DNA of 64,000 nt from CADEED01 sp963839685 (GCA_963839685.1 CAWIVS010000011.1:806001-870000); one strand, 5' to 3'. Positions 26,610 to 35,948 are shown, numbered from the stretch's first letter. Made by a program: numbers and translations. Notes: generated by a model from the letters alone, not told the origin.

Positions 26610-28415
26610 ATGAACAAGATTCTGTTTGGCATCATCTTTTCACTCGCGGGCGCGGCGTCCGCCGGTCCCGAACCCAATCCACCCGTCCTGCCGCCGAACC
26701 TGGCGGTCGATATCAACGCCCCTGGCGCCGTGCGCGCCGAGCTGCAGATCTCGATTCCGGGGCTGAAGGATGTGCAGCGGTACGAGCTCAGCGCGAGCAC
26801 CAGCGGCATCACGGGCGGCGTCTACATCCCGCCAGGCGAAGGCAACCTCGTGAGCATCGAAGCCTTCGATGAAGGCGGAGAGTCCATCTACCGCGGCGAG
26901 GGCAAGGTCAGCGTCGACAAGGAACTCACGCGTGAAGTGACGATTCCGCTCGATGGCCAAGCGGCGACGAGCCCACCCGAACTCAGGCTGGGCACATTCC
27001 GGCTGTCGCTCGAGTTCAGCGCCGGCGAAATTGACGGCTCGGTGCTGAAGACCACGCTGCTGGATGCTGTGGGTACCACGGTACCGGTCAAGGCCGATGA
27101 CATGCGCTGGCAGCTGCCCGAAGGATTCGAAGTGCTGCCGTATTCCTGTTTTCAGGACGCGCTGTGTATCGACTTCCCGGATCCGGGCCGCTTCAAGGAC
27201 ATCGTGGCGTGTTATGGCGACTTCACCTGCTGGAATCGTCCCGTGCCTCCGCCGCCCGGCGGGTATATCTATGTCACGAACGGCACGAATCACACCTGTG
27301 CTCTCACGGTGAACAGGGAGATCCGCTGCTGGGGCGACAACCAGGTCGGACAGCTGGGCGTACCCACTCCCACTGGCTGCCCGGTAATTGGTCGCCTGTG
27401 CAGCGCAGTGCCGGTGAATGTCAATTGCTCGAGCGGCGAGTCCTGCAAATACAAGTCGGTGGCAGCGGGCGGCAATCACACCTGCGCGGTCGATACCAAC
27501 GGCAAGGCATGGTGCTGGGGTGAACACATCGAGGTCATCGGCGCTACGCCCACCAGCTCCGGAGCTGCGTTCGGAACCCCGTGGCATCGCGAGGTATGGC
27601 CGCAACTGGCAACGCACGGCTTCACCGATCTCGTGGCCATCGACACCAACGTCACACACACCTGTGCCGTGACCGCCGGGGGCGAGGTGTACTGCTGGGG
27701 CAGCAATGCGAAGGGCGAGCTGGGCCAGATCTCCACGGGCACGGGGGCGATCGTGAAGTCGACTCGCGGACTTCTTGTCAACAATGGCAACAAGTACAAG
27801 GCCGTGGCCACGGGCGGCAGGCACACCTGCGCGATTCAGCAGAGCGGACTGCTCGATTGCTGGGGCGACAACAAGTCCTTTCAACTCACCGGCAACACCA
27901 ACAACGCGACCCTGATCACGGTCACTTCCAAGGTGCCGCTGCTGTTCAACCACGGCGTGACGATGATCTCGGCCGGCGCATCTAGCACCTGCACGGAGAA
28001 CGCCTACCAGGATGCGATCTGCTGGGGCAGCCCGGCGCACGGCACGGCGGTCACCAATAGCTCTAACGCCGGTCACTACGTGCTGCGGCCTGGCTACACG
28101 CGCAGTCTCGCCACAGAGATCGATTCATGCGGCACCGCGGCTTGCACGCGCACTTGCCTCACGGATATCGGTGGCGGACTGTTCTGCGGTAACTGGCGCG
28201 CGAATGCCTTGCCTGCGCAGTTGACCGAGGTGGCCTGGCCAAAGGGCGTGGCGGTGATTTCATACAACCAGGTGGACGTCGGACCCAACCACGTTTGTGC
28301 GGTGACAACGCGCGAAGACGTGTGGTGCTTCGGACTCAACACCTTCGGGCAATTCGGGACCGGCGCGGTCTCGACTGTGCGCACGTCGGAACCGGCGGCC
28401 CCCGCCACCCGATAG
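26610..28415 (+). CDS. secreted RCC1-repeat protein
   Basis: 601 residues from ATG 26610 (signal peptide MNKILFGIIFSLAGAASAGP). The N-terminal ~190 residues are beta-rich. From about residue 225, RCC1-type propeller repeats follow, each with the HTCAL or HTCAV core and a CWGDN or CWGSN turn (NHTCALTVNREIRCWGDN, NHTCAVDTNGKAWCWGEH, THTCAVTAGGEVYCWGSN, RHTCAIQQSGLLDCWGDN). The paired cysteines suggest disulfide-stabilised blades outside the cytoplasm. A binding or adhesion role is likely. Followed by a good terminator. Confidence 0.83.
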   Translation: MNKILFGIIFSLAGAASAGPEPNPPVLPPNLAVDINAPGAVRAELQISIPGLKDVQRYELSASTSGITGGVYIPPGEGNLVSIEAFDEGGESIYRGEGKVSVDKELTREVTIPLDGQAATSPPELRLGTFRLSLEFSAGEIDGSVLKTTLLDAVGTTVPVKADDMRWQLPEGFEVLPYSCFQDALCIDFPDPGRFKDIVACYGDFTCWNRPVPPPPGGYIYVTNGTNHTCALTVNREIRCWGDNQVGQLGVPTPTGCPVIGRLCSAVPVNVNCSSGESCKYKSVAAGGNHTCAVDTNGKAWCWGEHIEVIGATPTSSGAAFGTPWHREVWPQLATHGFTDLVAIDTNVTHTCAVTAGGEVYCWGSNAKGELGQISTGTGAIVKSTRGLLVNNGNKYKAVATGGRHTCAIQQSGLLDCWGDNKSFQLTGNTNNATLITVTSKVPLLFNHGVTMISAGASSTCTENAYQDAICWGSPAHGTAVTNSSNAGHYVLRPGYTRSLATEIDSCGTAACTRTCLTDIGGGLFCGNWRANALPAQLTEVAWPKGVAVISYNQVDVGPNHVCAVTTREDVWCFGLNTFGQFGTGAVSTVRTSEPAAPATR

Positions 28416-28436
28416 TCGATTTGCGTCGATCTGCAG

Positions 28437-28460
28437 CGCCGGCGACGAGAGTCGCCGGCG
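28437..28460. terminator. rho-independent terminator between convergent genes
   Basis: Perfect 10-bp stem CGCCGGCGAC (28437-28446) with GTCGCCGGCG (28451-28460) and a GAGA tetraloop, followed on the plus strand by TCGCCTTTTCCC. Serves the RCC1 gene and perhaps the convergent synthase gene. Confidence 0.75.
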
Positions 28461-28483
28461 TCGCCTTTTCCCGGGCGATGCGA

Positions 28484-29614
28484 TCAGCTTGCCGGTTCCA
28501 GCAGCACCTGCCACACATCGAGCTTCTTCGCGCGGAACGCCCCGGCGCAGCTCGACAGGTAGAAGTGCCACATGCGCCGGAAGCGATCGTCATGGCGCAT
28601 CGTCATGCGCGACCAGGAACGCTCGAAGTTCGCGCGCCAGGCGAGCAGGGTGCGTTCGTAGTGTTCGCCAATGCTCTGCCAGCCCTTCACGGTGAAGATG
28701 CCATCGATCGAGCGCTCGATCTGCGCGCGCGACGGGATCATGGAGTTTGGGAAGATGTATTTGTGGATCCACGGATCGGTGTGGTTGGTGGAGCGGAATC
28801 CGCCAATGGTGTGCAACACGAACTGGCCGCGCGGGTGCAGACAGCGACGCACCACGCGCATGTACCTGCGGTAGTTGCGCACTCCGACGTGTTCGAACAT
28901 GCCGATCGAGAAGGCGTGATCGAACTTCTCGCGCATCTCGCGGTAGTCCTGCAGCCGGATGGCAATCGGCATTCCCTCGCAATTGCGTCGCGCGTACGCG
29001 GCCTGTTCCTTCGCGATCGTGACCCCGACACCCGTGATGCCATAGGTCTCGGCGGCGAACTTCAGCGCGCCGCCCCAGCCGCAACCGACGTCGAGCAGGC
29101 GATCCGCCGGCCGCAGGCCCAGCTTGCCGAACGTGAGCGCGAGTTTGGCCTCCTGCGCGTCATCGAGCGTGTGTGCGCCCTCCCAGTACGCACAGCTGTA
29201 GATCATGCGTCGGTCGAGCATGCCTTCGTAGAATTCGTTGCCGAGGTTGTAGTGGCGCTCACCGACTTCGAAGGCACGCGAGCGCCGCTGCAGATTCAGC
29301 AAGGACGCCGTCACCCAGGCGAGCGCGTCACGCCAGGTCCTGACACGGTCATCGAGGTTCGCGGCCAGCAGGCGGTAGATGAATCCGTCCAGGTCACGGA
29401 CATCCCACCACCCATCCATGTACGACTCGCCCAGACCCAACGAGCCGCCGGCGATCACGCGCGAATAGAAGTCCTCGTGGTGTACCTGGATGTCCCAGGC
29501 ATTCGGCCCGTCGATTTCGACGCCGCATTCGCCAAACAAGAGTTCGAGGCGTCCGCGTAGACGGCCGGACTTGAATCCGGCTGGCAGCGGCTCGATCGAA
29601 GCCTCGCGCTTCAT
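28484..29614 (-). CDS. cyclopropane-fatty-acyl-phospholipid synthase family protein
   Basis: 376 residues from ATG 29614. The SAM-binding motif LLDVGCGWGGALKFAAETYG, the VGVTIAKEQAAYARR stretch and the catalytic-region pattern FDHAFSIGMFEHVGVRNYRR are those of Cfa enzymes. The C-terminal segment WHFYLSSCAGAFRAKKLDVW is also typical. These enzymes transfer a methylene from SAM to unsaturated acyl chains of membrane phospholipids; the reaction is inferred from the family. Acts at the inner membrane surface. Confidence 0.9.
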   Translation of the reverse strand: MKREASIEPLPAGFKSGRLRGRLELLFGECGVEIDGPNAWDIQVHHEDFYSRVIAGGSLGLGESYMDGWWDVRDLDGFIYRLLAANLDDRVRTWRDALAWVTASLLNLQRRSRAFEVGERHYNLGNEFYEGMLDRRMIYSCAYWEGAHTLDDAQEAKLALTFGKLGLRPADRLLDVGCGWGGALKFAAETYGITGVGVTIAKEQAAYARRNCEGMPIAIRLQDYREMREKFDHAFSIGMFEHVGVRNYRRYMRVVRRCLHPRGQFVLHTIGGFRSTNHTDPWIHKYIFPNSMIPSRAQIERSIDGIFTVKGWQSIGEHYERTLLAWRANFERSWSRMTMRHDDRFRRMWHFYLSSCAGAFRAKKLDVWQVLLEPAS

Positions 29615-29701
29615 ATACGCGGAATATGTACAAGAAATTGCCCGCGCTGAACTCCAATGCACGGAGCATCCGGGCGTAGGAATTCATGACCGCCCGCAGT
29701 T

Positions 29702-30604
29702 TCAGCGCAAGGTACGGTTCAGATCTTCTATCGAGGCGTCCAGAACGTGCGCCCCGATGGGGTCCTTGGTATCGAGCAGCGAGCGTGTTTGAACTAACAG
29801 GTCGCGTACCCGGTGCAGGCCGGACGGGTGACTGCTGCGAATCTCGTCCTCGAGCGTGCCTCCACCGGTGGCGGCGAGGAACAGGAACAGGGGCACGGCG
29901 GAGCGCAATTCCCAGTCGGCATTCACCGCGGTCTTGAAAGCCCAGCGGTCCGCGTCCACTTCGCGCAGACGCCGCTGAATGAAGTTGTTGCCATACCCGC
30001 TGGTGTGATCGAGCACGTGATGCGCGATCTCGTGCAACAGCACGGTGGCGATGACGGCGTCGAGGATGTCCTCGCGCAGTTCCTGTTCGCGCGCCGCATC
30101 GAGGCTGCCTTCGAGCGCGCCCTCACACTGGCCGCGCGTGCTGCTCGCGTAGCTGTAGAAGTCGTGAACGTGTTTGCGCTCCTTGCCCTTGTTCAGGCGG
30201 CGCGAGTTGTGGCCGACGAGCTCCGCGAGGTAGTTGGAATATTCCTTCAGACAGCCGCTGTGGCCCGCCCAGTCGGCGATCATCGCGAGCGAAAGCCAGT
30301 CGGTGACGGCGAGAAAGCCGGCGTTGAACTCGACGATGCGTCGATTGGCAAAGGCGCGTCGCGCCTCGGCGTTGGTTTCCCAGCTCAATGGCACTTCGAA
30401 ATCGATGTCGTCGAGGATTTTCTGCGTGCGCTCATCGAGGGTGGGACGGATGGCCTGGATCAAGGACTGCGAAACCGTGTCGATGCGATCGCGGTAGAAC
30501 TCCAGGCTGTCGTCGGCAAAACCTGGGCCGCTCGCGAGCAGCGTGACAAGCAACGACCCGGCGATGCGGTGTCTGGGCACTTGCTGATAGTGCACGTTTT
30601 CCAA
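29702..30604 (-). CDS. exported zinc-dependent peptidase with HExxH motif
   Basis: 300 residues. An N-terminal hydrophobic stretch (IAGSLLVTLLASGPGFAD) acts as a signal peptide. The zinc motif is LLHEIAHHVLDHTSG, followed ~25 residues later by LREVDADRWAF, which supplies the third ligand (E/D), the gluzincin arrangement of M48-like and related peptidases. N-terminal helices contain RPTLDERTQKILDDIDFEVP. The protein substrate is unknown. It lies in the same direction as the Cfa gene, separated by 87 bases. Confidence 0.75.
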   Translation of the reverse strand: MENVHYQQVPRHRIAGSLLVTLLASGPGFADDSLEFYRDRIDTVSQSLIQAIRPTLDERTQKILDDIDFEVPLSWETNAEARRAFANRRIVEFNAGFLAVTDWLSLAMIADWAGHSGCLKEYSNYLAELVGHNSRRLNKGKERKHVHDFYSYASSTRGQCEGALEGSLDAAREQELREDILDAVIATVLLHEIAHHVLDHTSGYGNNFIQRRLREVDADRWAFKTAVNADWELRSAVPLFLFLAATGGGTLEDEIRSSHPSGLHRVRDLLVQTRSLLDTKDPIGAHVLDASIEDLNRTLR

Positions 30605-30798
30605 GACCTTTCAAATCGGCGCTCGGCCAGGCGCCAAGCTCCTGAATCGCCGGAAATTAAGGTGGCCGGGTTGTGGGACATATCGCGCCGCAGCGATGTC
30701 GCCGCGCGGCTCGTATTTCTACTATCGGAGCGCACCCACAGTCGGCGAGCACCAAGGGCCTATGGCCTCGGACCGCGTCTTCTCGTAGCGTCGAGTTC

Positions 30799-31665
30799 AT
30801 GAACGCGGTGGTGCAGCAGGCTCTGCGCGCGGGTGGCGGGGTTTCAAACGAAGGAACACTGCTCGCGCCGGATTCGTGTCGGATCCTGCCCTCCGGCAAC
30901 CGCATGCCACTGCTGGGTCTTGGCACCTGGCAACTCAACGCCCACACCGTTGATGCGATCGGCAGCGCGCTCGAGCTTGGATTTCGCATGCTCGACACGT
31001 CGGCCGACTATCACACGCAGCGCGGAATCGGCGATGCGATCAAGGCGTGCGGCCTCGAGCGCGATTCGATGTACATCATCACCAAGGTCGACCCCCAGGA
31101 AGACGCATATGCGGCTACGCGCAAGAGTCTCGCGCAGCTCAAGCTCAACTACGTCGACCTGGTGCTGATACATCGGCCGCCGGAAGACGGCGCCGGGGAG
31201 GCCGCCTGGCAGGGACTGCGACGCGCCAAGCGCGAAGGGCTGGTGCACGACATCGGCGTCAGCAGCTATTCCATCGATTGCATTGAAGAGCTGGTGTATC
31301 GCACCGGCGAGATGCCGGCCGTCAACCAGGTCGAATGGAGTCCCTTCGGGCACAGCCCGCGCATGCTCGACTTCTGCCGCGATAACGACATCATCATCCA
31401 GGCCTGGAGTCCGTTGACGCGGGCCACACGCCTCAACGATGACAAGGTGGGTGCGATGGCGGCGCGTTACGGCAAGACGCCCGCGCAGTTGCTGATCCGC
31501 TGGAACCTGCAGCTCGGCGTGGTGCCCCTGCCGAAGGCCAACCAGGTGCCCCATCAGCGCGACAATCTGAGTGTTTTCGATTTTGAGATCACCGCGCAGG
31601 ACATGGTGCGGCTCAACGGGCTCAACGAGCACTACTCGGCGCTCGAGCGACTGCAGTATCTCTAG
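30799..31665 (+). CDS. aldo/keto reductase
   Basis: 288 residues from ATG 30799. The family signature is complete: GLGTWQLNA, the catalytic Asp/Tyr in LDTSADYH, Lys in IITKVD, and His in VLIHRPP. The NADPH-binding end includes VVPLPKANQVPHQRDNL. Reduces carbonyl substrates; the natural substrate is unknown. Stands between the zinc peptidase (divergent) and the winged-helix regulator (convergent). Confidence 0.88.
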   Translation: MNAVVQQALRAGGGVSNEGTLLAPDSCRILPSGNRMPLLGLGTWQLNAHTVDAIGSALELGFRMLDTSADYHTQRGIGDAIKACGLERDSMYIITKVDPQEDAYAATRKSLAQLKLNYVDLVLIHRPPEDGAGEAAWQGLRRAKREGLVHDIGVSSYSIDCIEELVYRTGEMPAVNQVEWSPFGHSPRMLDFCRDNDIIIQAWSPLTRATRLNDDKVGAMAARYGKTPAQLLIRWNLQLGVVPLPKANQVPHQRDNLSVFDFEITAQDMVRLNGLNEHYSALERLQYL

Positions 31666-31674
31666 CAGACGCTG

Positions 31675-33318
31675 CTAGCGCAGCTTCTCGATCATCGCCT
31701 TGAACCGCGGATCCTCTCGCAGCGGGTCGTAATCGGGATCCTGCTCGACCCACTCCTTCTTGCCCCGGCCGCTGCCGAACACGCGCTCCAGCATGTCCAG
31801 CGCTTCGTCCTTCACGCCGAGGTTCACGCGCAGCAGCGCGCCATTGATCAGCACGGCCATGTCATCGGGATCGATCCTCTCAGCCCGCCGCGCCCATTCG
31901 AGCGCGCGTTCGGTCTCACCAGTGGCATAGAGCGCGCCCGAGCCCAGTGACAGCGCACGCGAGTTCATCGGATTGAGTTCGACCATCTGCTCGACGCGCC
32001 GTACGGTTTCGCGATACACGACGAGGGATTCTTCCATGCGGCCGAGTTTGCGCAGCGACTGTGCCACGAACAGCGGGCTCTCGAAATCCTCACGGCGTAC
32101 CTCGGCGGCGCGAGTCCACAGCTCGATGGACTTCTCGATGTCGCCGGCGGCGAACGCGGCGCGACCGTAGTAATAGTAGGCGTCGAATAGATTTGGGTTG
32201 ATTTGCGTGGCGGCTTCGAAGTGCTGGCGCGCTTCTTCATAGCGGCGGAGATTCGACAACGTGTAACCGCGCGCCAGCTGTGCGTCGGCGAGTCCAGGCG
32301 CGAGCTCCATCGCGATGCGGCTGGCGCGTTCCGCGGCGTGCAGGTCCTCGTCGGTTGAGCTGAACCATTCGTAGGTCAACGCGTGCACGGTGGCGAGTCC
32401 GGCCCAGGCGGGCGCATAACCTGCGTCGAGCGCAATCGCGCGCTCGTAGAACTCCATGGCCTCCTTGAACCCCTTGCTTCCCCAGTTGTGCATTCGCTGC
32501 CGGCCGCGCAGGAAATTCTCATAGGTTTCGATTGCCGTCGGCTGACGATGCACCGTGCGGCGCTCGCGCGCATTCAGCGCGCCGCCGCGCAGCAGCATCG
32601 CCACGGTCTCAGCGATCTCGTCCTGCACCGCGAATATGTCGGCCGCCGAGCGATCGAACCTTTCCGACCACTTGTGAAAACCGGTGGCGACATCGATGAG
32701 CTGCACGGTGATGCGCAGCCGGTCGCCGGACTTGCGCACGCTGCCCTCGAGCACCGTACCGACGCCGAGCTTGCGGCCGATGTCGCCCATCTCGTGGTTG
32801 CCGCGGAACTGGAATGACGACGTACGTGCCGCGACGCGCAGCCCCTCGACGTGCGTCAGCGCGTCGATGAGTTCCTCGGCGATTCCCTCGCACAGATAGT
32901 CCTGGTCCCGTTCCGCACTCATGTCGGCGAAGGGCAGCACCGCAATCGCCGAAGCATCAGGTGAGGTCACGTCGGCCGCGGATGGTGGTGGGCTGCCGGT
33001 GCGAGCGTCTGCGACTGACGCGGCGAACAGGTAGCCCAGCCGATGGCGCGTTTCGATATAGACCGGCTGCTTCGAGTCATCACGCAGTGCCTTGCGCAGT
33101 TCCTGGATACAGGTCACCAGCGCGTCGTCACTCACCACGGTGCCGCGCCACACGTTGGCGAACAACTCCTGTTTCGAGACGGGCGCGCCGCGGCGCTCGA
33201 GCAGCGCCGCGAGCACCAGCGCGGCCTTGCGGGTGAGCTTGATCTCGGCGTCGTTTTCCCACAGCCGCGCGCTGGCGGGCTCGAAGCGGAAAGTGCCGAA
33301 TGTGACTTGAGGTTCCAT
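31675..33318 (-). CDS. CadC-like winged-helix regulator with TolB-like domain and TPRs
   Basis: 547 residues from ATG 33318. Residues 1-100 form an OmpR-type winged helix (ARLWENDAEIKLTRKAALVL, RGTVVSDDALVTCIQELRKA, YIETRHRLGYLFAA). A FlgO/TolB-like segment follows (AVLPFADMSAERDQDYLCEG), then ~300 residues of tetratricopeptide repeats. No clear membrane helix is visible, so unlike CadC it may be soluble. Three direct repeats spaced 11 bp lie just before its start and probably bind the winged helix. The methyltransferase gene is divergent and likely coregulated. Confidence 0.87.
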   Translation of the reverse strand: MEPQVTFGTFRFEPASARLWENDAEIKLTRKAALVLAALLERRGAPVSKQELFANVWRGTVVSDDALVTCIQELRKALRDDSKQPVYIETRHRLGYLFAASVADARTGSPPPSAADVTSPDASAIAVLPFADMSAERDQDYLCEGIAEELIDALTHVEGLRVAARTSSFQFRGNHEMGDIGRKLGVGTVLEGSVRKSGDRLRITVQLIDVATGFHKWSERFDRSAADIFAVQDEIAETVAMLLRGGALNARERRTVHRQPTAIETYENFLRGRQRMHNWGSKGFKEAMEFYERAIALDAGYAPAWAGLATVHALTYEWFSSTDEDLHAAERASRIAMELAPGLADAQLARGYTLSNLRRYEEARQHFEAATQINPNLFDAYYYYGRAAFAAGDIEKSIELWTRAAEVRREDFESPLFVAQSLRKLGRMEESLVVYRETVRRVEQMVELNPMNSRALSLGSGALYATGETERALEWARRAERIDPDDMAVLINGALLRVNLGVKDEALDMLERVFGSGRGKKEWVEQDPDYDPLREDPRFKAMIEKLR

Positions 33319-33321
33319 GAG

Positions 33322-33350
33322 ATCCCGGCGAAATCCCGGCGTTATCCCGG
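33322..33350. promoter_or_regulatory. three ATCCCGG direct repeats with 11-bp period
   Basis: ATCCCGG occurs at 33322-33328, 33333-33339 and 33344-33350, exactly one helical turn apart, between the winged-helix regulator (start 33318) and the methyltransferase (start 33428). OmpR/PhoB-type winged helices typically bind direct repeats with this spacing. Probably an autoregulatory site that also controls the divergent gene. Confidence 0.6.
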
Positions 33351-33427
33351 GACTCAGAGTGCCCGGGTGGTCTACGCTTTTGTCACAACGAAACCGACGA
33401 AACAAGCTATCGCAGGGAGACTCAATC

Positions 33428-34228
33428 ATGAATGCGCGGGTTGACTTCTTTTCCAACAACTACGCCAACTTCAGCGGCAATGTGCTCGCGGCGGTGCGCG
33501 AGGAAACCTTTGGCCGCGATATCGGCCAGAACAGCTGGCTCACCGCGGACGAGTTTGACCGCTTCATCGACTGGCTGGATCTCTCATCGAGCTCGCAGGT
33601 GCTGGAGGTCGCCAGTGGCTCCGGTGGCCCGGCGCTGTACCTGGCGCGCAAGGCGGACTGCGAAGTGACGGGCGTGGATCTGAATCCCTACGGCGTGGCG
33701 GCAGCAGGGCACGCCATCACCAGCAGCGGGGCGGCGCAGCGCGTGAGATTCCGAATGGCGGACGCCAACTCCACATTGCCGTTCGGCGATGGCTCATTCG
33801 ATGCGCTGTTGTGCATCGATTCGATGAATCATTTTCCCAATCGGCTGCAGACCCTGAAGGAATGGCGGCGCGTTCTAAGGCCAGGGGCACGTGCGGTATT
33901 CACGGACCCCGTGGTCATCACCGGCCCGGTGACGAACGAAGAATTGGCGCAGCGTAGTTCGATCGGCCTGTTCCTGTTCGTGCCGGGAGCATTCAACGAG
34001 GAACTGATCGTGAAAGCCGGATTCAGGATCGTGAGCCAGCTCGACGCGACCGAGAACGAGGCGTTGGTTTCGCGCCGCTGGCGCGAGGCGCGGCAGCGAT
34101 TCCGCGACGATCTGTTGCGCATCGAAGGTGAGGAACGCTTTGAAGGTCTTCAGGAATTTCTCGGCGCGGTACACCGGTTGTCGAGCGAGCGGCGGCTGTC
34201 GCGCATCGCATACCTGGTGGAGAGGTGA
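33428..34228 (+). CDS. SAM-dependent methyltransferase
   Basis: 266 residues from ATG 33428 with CAGGGAG upstream. Class I methyltransferase motifs: VLEVASGSGGPALYLA (motif I), CEVTGVDLNPYGVAAA (acidic loop), FDALLCIDSMNHFPNR (motif II) and WRRVLRPGARAVFTDP (motif III). The C-terminal ~80 residues are helical. It resembles small-molecule methyltransferases such as the UbiE/sterol type; the substrate is unknown. Divergent from the winged-helix/TPR regulator. Confidence 0.87.
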   Translation: MNARVDFFSNNYANFSGNVLAAVREETFGRDIGQNSWLTADEFDRFIDWLDLSSSSQVLEVASGSGGPALYLARKADCEVTGVDLNPYGVAAAGHAITSSGAAQRVRFRMADANSTLPFGDGSFDALLCIDSMNHFPNRLQTLKEWRRVLRPGARAVFTDPVVITGPVTNEELAQRSSIGLFLFVPGAFNEELIVKAGFRIVSQLDATENEALVSRRWREARQRFRDDLLRIEGEERFEGLQEFLGAVHRLSSERRLSRIAYLVER

Positions 34229-34321
34229 CGCAATGACCTACTAAAGGTGACCAGCCGGTCCTACGTAATTCGCGATCTGCTGCCAGCACACTCCGCCACT
34301 CATCAGCAGGTGGAGGTAGCC

Positions 34322-34738
34322 ATGCAAGTCAAGGAAGTCATGACGCGCGATGTGCGATCGGTCGGTCCGGAGGCGACGCTATTCGAAATCGCCGAGCTCA
34401 TGCGCGACGACGACATCGGTTCGGTGATGGTCACGGAAGGCCATGACCTGTTGGGCGTGGTCACGGATCGCGACATCGTGATTCGCGCGCTGGCGGAGCA
34501 CCGCGATATTCCCTCGGTCAAGGCGCGCGAGGTGATGTCGAATGCTGTTTTCTGCTGTACCGAGGACACGCCCGTCGACGCAGTGCTCGCCGAGATGGCG
34601 GACGAACAGGTGCGGCGGGTGCCGGTGCTGAACGGCGCGCATCACCTGGTCGGTGTCGTGTCGCTGGGAGATCTCAGCCAGGCGAAGACCAGGCGCGCCG
34701 GCGACGCGTTGCGCGAGATTTCGCAGCCGCAGCCGTAA
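34322..34738 (+). CDS. protein of two CBS domains
   Basis: 138 residues from ATG 34322 (GGAGG upstream). Two CBS motifs form one Bateman module: MQVKEVMTRDVRSVGPEATL through LLGVVTDRDIVIRALAE, then AREVMSNAVFCCTEDTPVDA through LVGVVSLGDLSQAK. Stand-alone CBS pairs bind adenosine nucleotides and are often stress-related. Ends just before palindromic element A. Confidence 0.88.
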   Translation: MQVKEVMTRDVRSVGPEATLFEIAELMRDDDIGSVMVTEGHDLLGVVTDRDIVIRALAEHRDIPSVKAREVMSNAVFCCTEDTPVDAVLAEMADEQVRRVPVLNGAHHLVGVVSLGDLSQAKTRRAGDALREISQPQP

Positions 34739-34742
34739 GAGG

Positions 34743-34844
34743 GCGGAAATGGGGACATTCCTATTTTTGCTGTAACGATTGACGGTGCTGCCGCGTGGGG
34801 CAACGGGACTGTTACAGCAAAAATAGGAATGTCCCCATTTCCGC
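34743..34844. repeat. palindromic element A (REPIN-like)
   Basis: Perfect 34-bp inverted repeats: arms at 34743-34776 and 34811-34844, with a 34-base spacer. Each arm contains ATGGGGACATTCCT followed by ATTTTTGCTGTAAC. It lies between the stops of two convergent genes (CBS and PRC-barrel). The shared end sequence links it to elements B, C and D. Confidence 0.9.
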
Positions 34845-34853
34845 GTCCGAGCC

Positions 34854-35219
34854 CTAGTGGCTCTTCGGCATCTTGTAGTACTCGTTGGCGCGGGTCGCGT
34901 ACGAGGCGGCACCGTCGTTACGCGTCAGCATGTCGAGAGAATCGGCGGGCGCGGCCTCCAATTGCTCCTTGGTGAACGGCACCACGTAGCTGTCTTCGCT
35001 CTCCACGTAGTCGAGCGCAGACCACGGAACGGGGTGGTACTTCTCATTCATGCCGAGAAATCCGCCGAAACCGACCACGGCGAAAATGATGTTGTTGGAG
35101 GTCTTGTCGAGCACGAGGTCTTCGACCTGGCCGATTTTCTGACCCGCCGTGTTCTTGACGGTGGTCCCGATGACTTTCTTGGCGCGAATTGCCGAGGTGT
35201 GGCCGGAAGGGGTTGTCAT
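34854..35219 (-). CDS. PRC-barrel domain protein
   Basis: 121 residues. ATG 35219 follows AAAGGAG. The PRC-barrel is seen at residues ~12-75 (AKKVIGTTVKNTAGQKIGQV, then LVLDKTSNNIIFAVVGFGGF and VPWSALDY). PRC-barrels are small beta-barrels found in RimM and photosynthetic reaction centre H subunits. Short stand-alone forms are often stress-related proteins in proteobacteria. Function unproven. Confidence 0.85.
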   Translation of the reverse strand: MTTPSGHTSAIRAKKVIGTTVKNTAGQKIGQVEDLVLDKTSNNIIFAVVGFGGFLGMNEKYHPVPWSALDYVESEDSYVVPFTKEQLEAAPADSLDMLTRNDGAASYATRANEYYKMPKSH

Positions 35220-35468
35220 TGCGTTCTCCTTTGCTGTGCGATCCTGGATCAACTCACATCTTATGGCGCACACCGACTACCCCTGCATAGGAAGAGTACT
35301 CGCACCTCTGTCAGCGCATCGGGACGATGTTCGCGCGGCGATCCTATGGCACGGAATCTGCAACTTTTCCGCCATGAGCGCGCGCACGGCGGATTCCACG
35401 CGGCAGCTGCAAATCCGCCGCCAGATCTGCACTTCGCAGTGAAGATTTTCCAAGCACAGGAGATAAAC

Positions 35469-35930
35469 ATGCCCAACAAGGAAACCCTGCGACGTGCGCA
35501 GCGAGACAAGCGACAGGGAAAAGCCGCGAGCACACAGGCCGGCGAGTTCATCCGCGAGGAAATGCACCACATTCGCGAGGGCAAACATGGCGCGCGTTCG
35601 GCCAAACAGGCCGTCGCGATCGGACTTTCGAAGGCGCGCCGCGCTGGAGTGGAGTTGCCAGCGCCGGAGAAGGGCACGGTCCCGGAGAAAACCCGCAAGA
35701 GTGCGAAGCGCGCCTACGAGCTCGGCCATGGCGCCACGCCAAGGCGCCGCTCCACGGCGCGCCGCGCGGCAGCAAGCAAGCGCGCGCTGAAGCGCGAGCC
35801 GCGTGCCGCCGCCTCTACCCGTGCACTCTCGAGGCAGGCACATTCTGCGGCGCGGCGGCGCCCGGCCGCGCAACGTTCCGCCACTGCACGCAAGGCCGCT
35901 CGCACCCGGCAAACACACAAGCGCGCCTGA
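35469..35930 (+). CDS. DUF6496-type basic protein
   Basis: 153 residues from ATG 35469 (AGGAG upstream). The N-terminal ~60 residues (AGEFIREEMHHIREGKHGAR, SAKQAVAIGLSKARRAGVEL) match the conserved DUF6496 pattern. The C-terminal ~70 residues are an Ala/Arg/Lys-rich, histone-H1-like tail (RRRSTARRAAASKRALKREP). Such a tail suggests nucleic-acid binding, but this is inferred from composition only. It belongs to a cluster of small stress-type genes. Confidence 0.78.
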   Translation: MPNKETLRRAQRDKRQGKAASTQAGEFIREEMHHIREGKHGARSAKQAVAIGLSKARRAGVELPAPEKGTVPEKTRKSAKRAYELGHGATPRRRSTARRAAASKRALKREPRAAASTRALSRQAHSAARRRPAAQRSATARKAARTRQTHKRA

Positions 35931-35948
35931 CGCGCGAGGAGAGTATCC

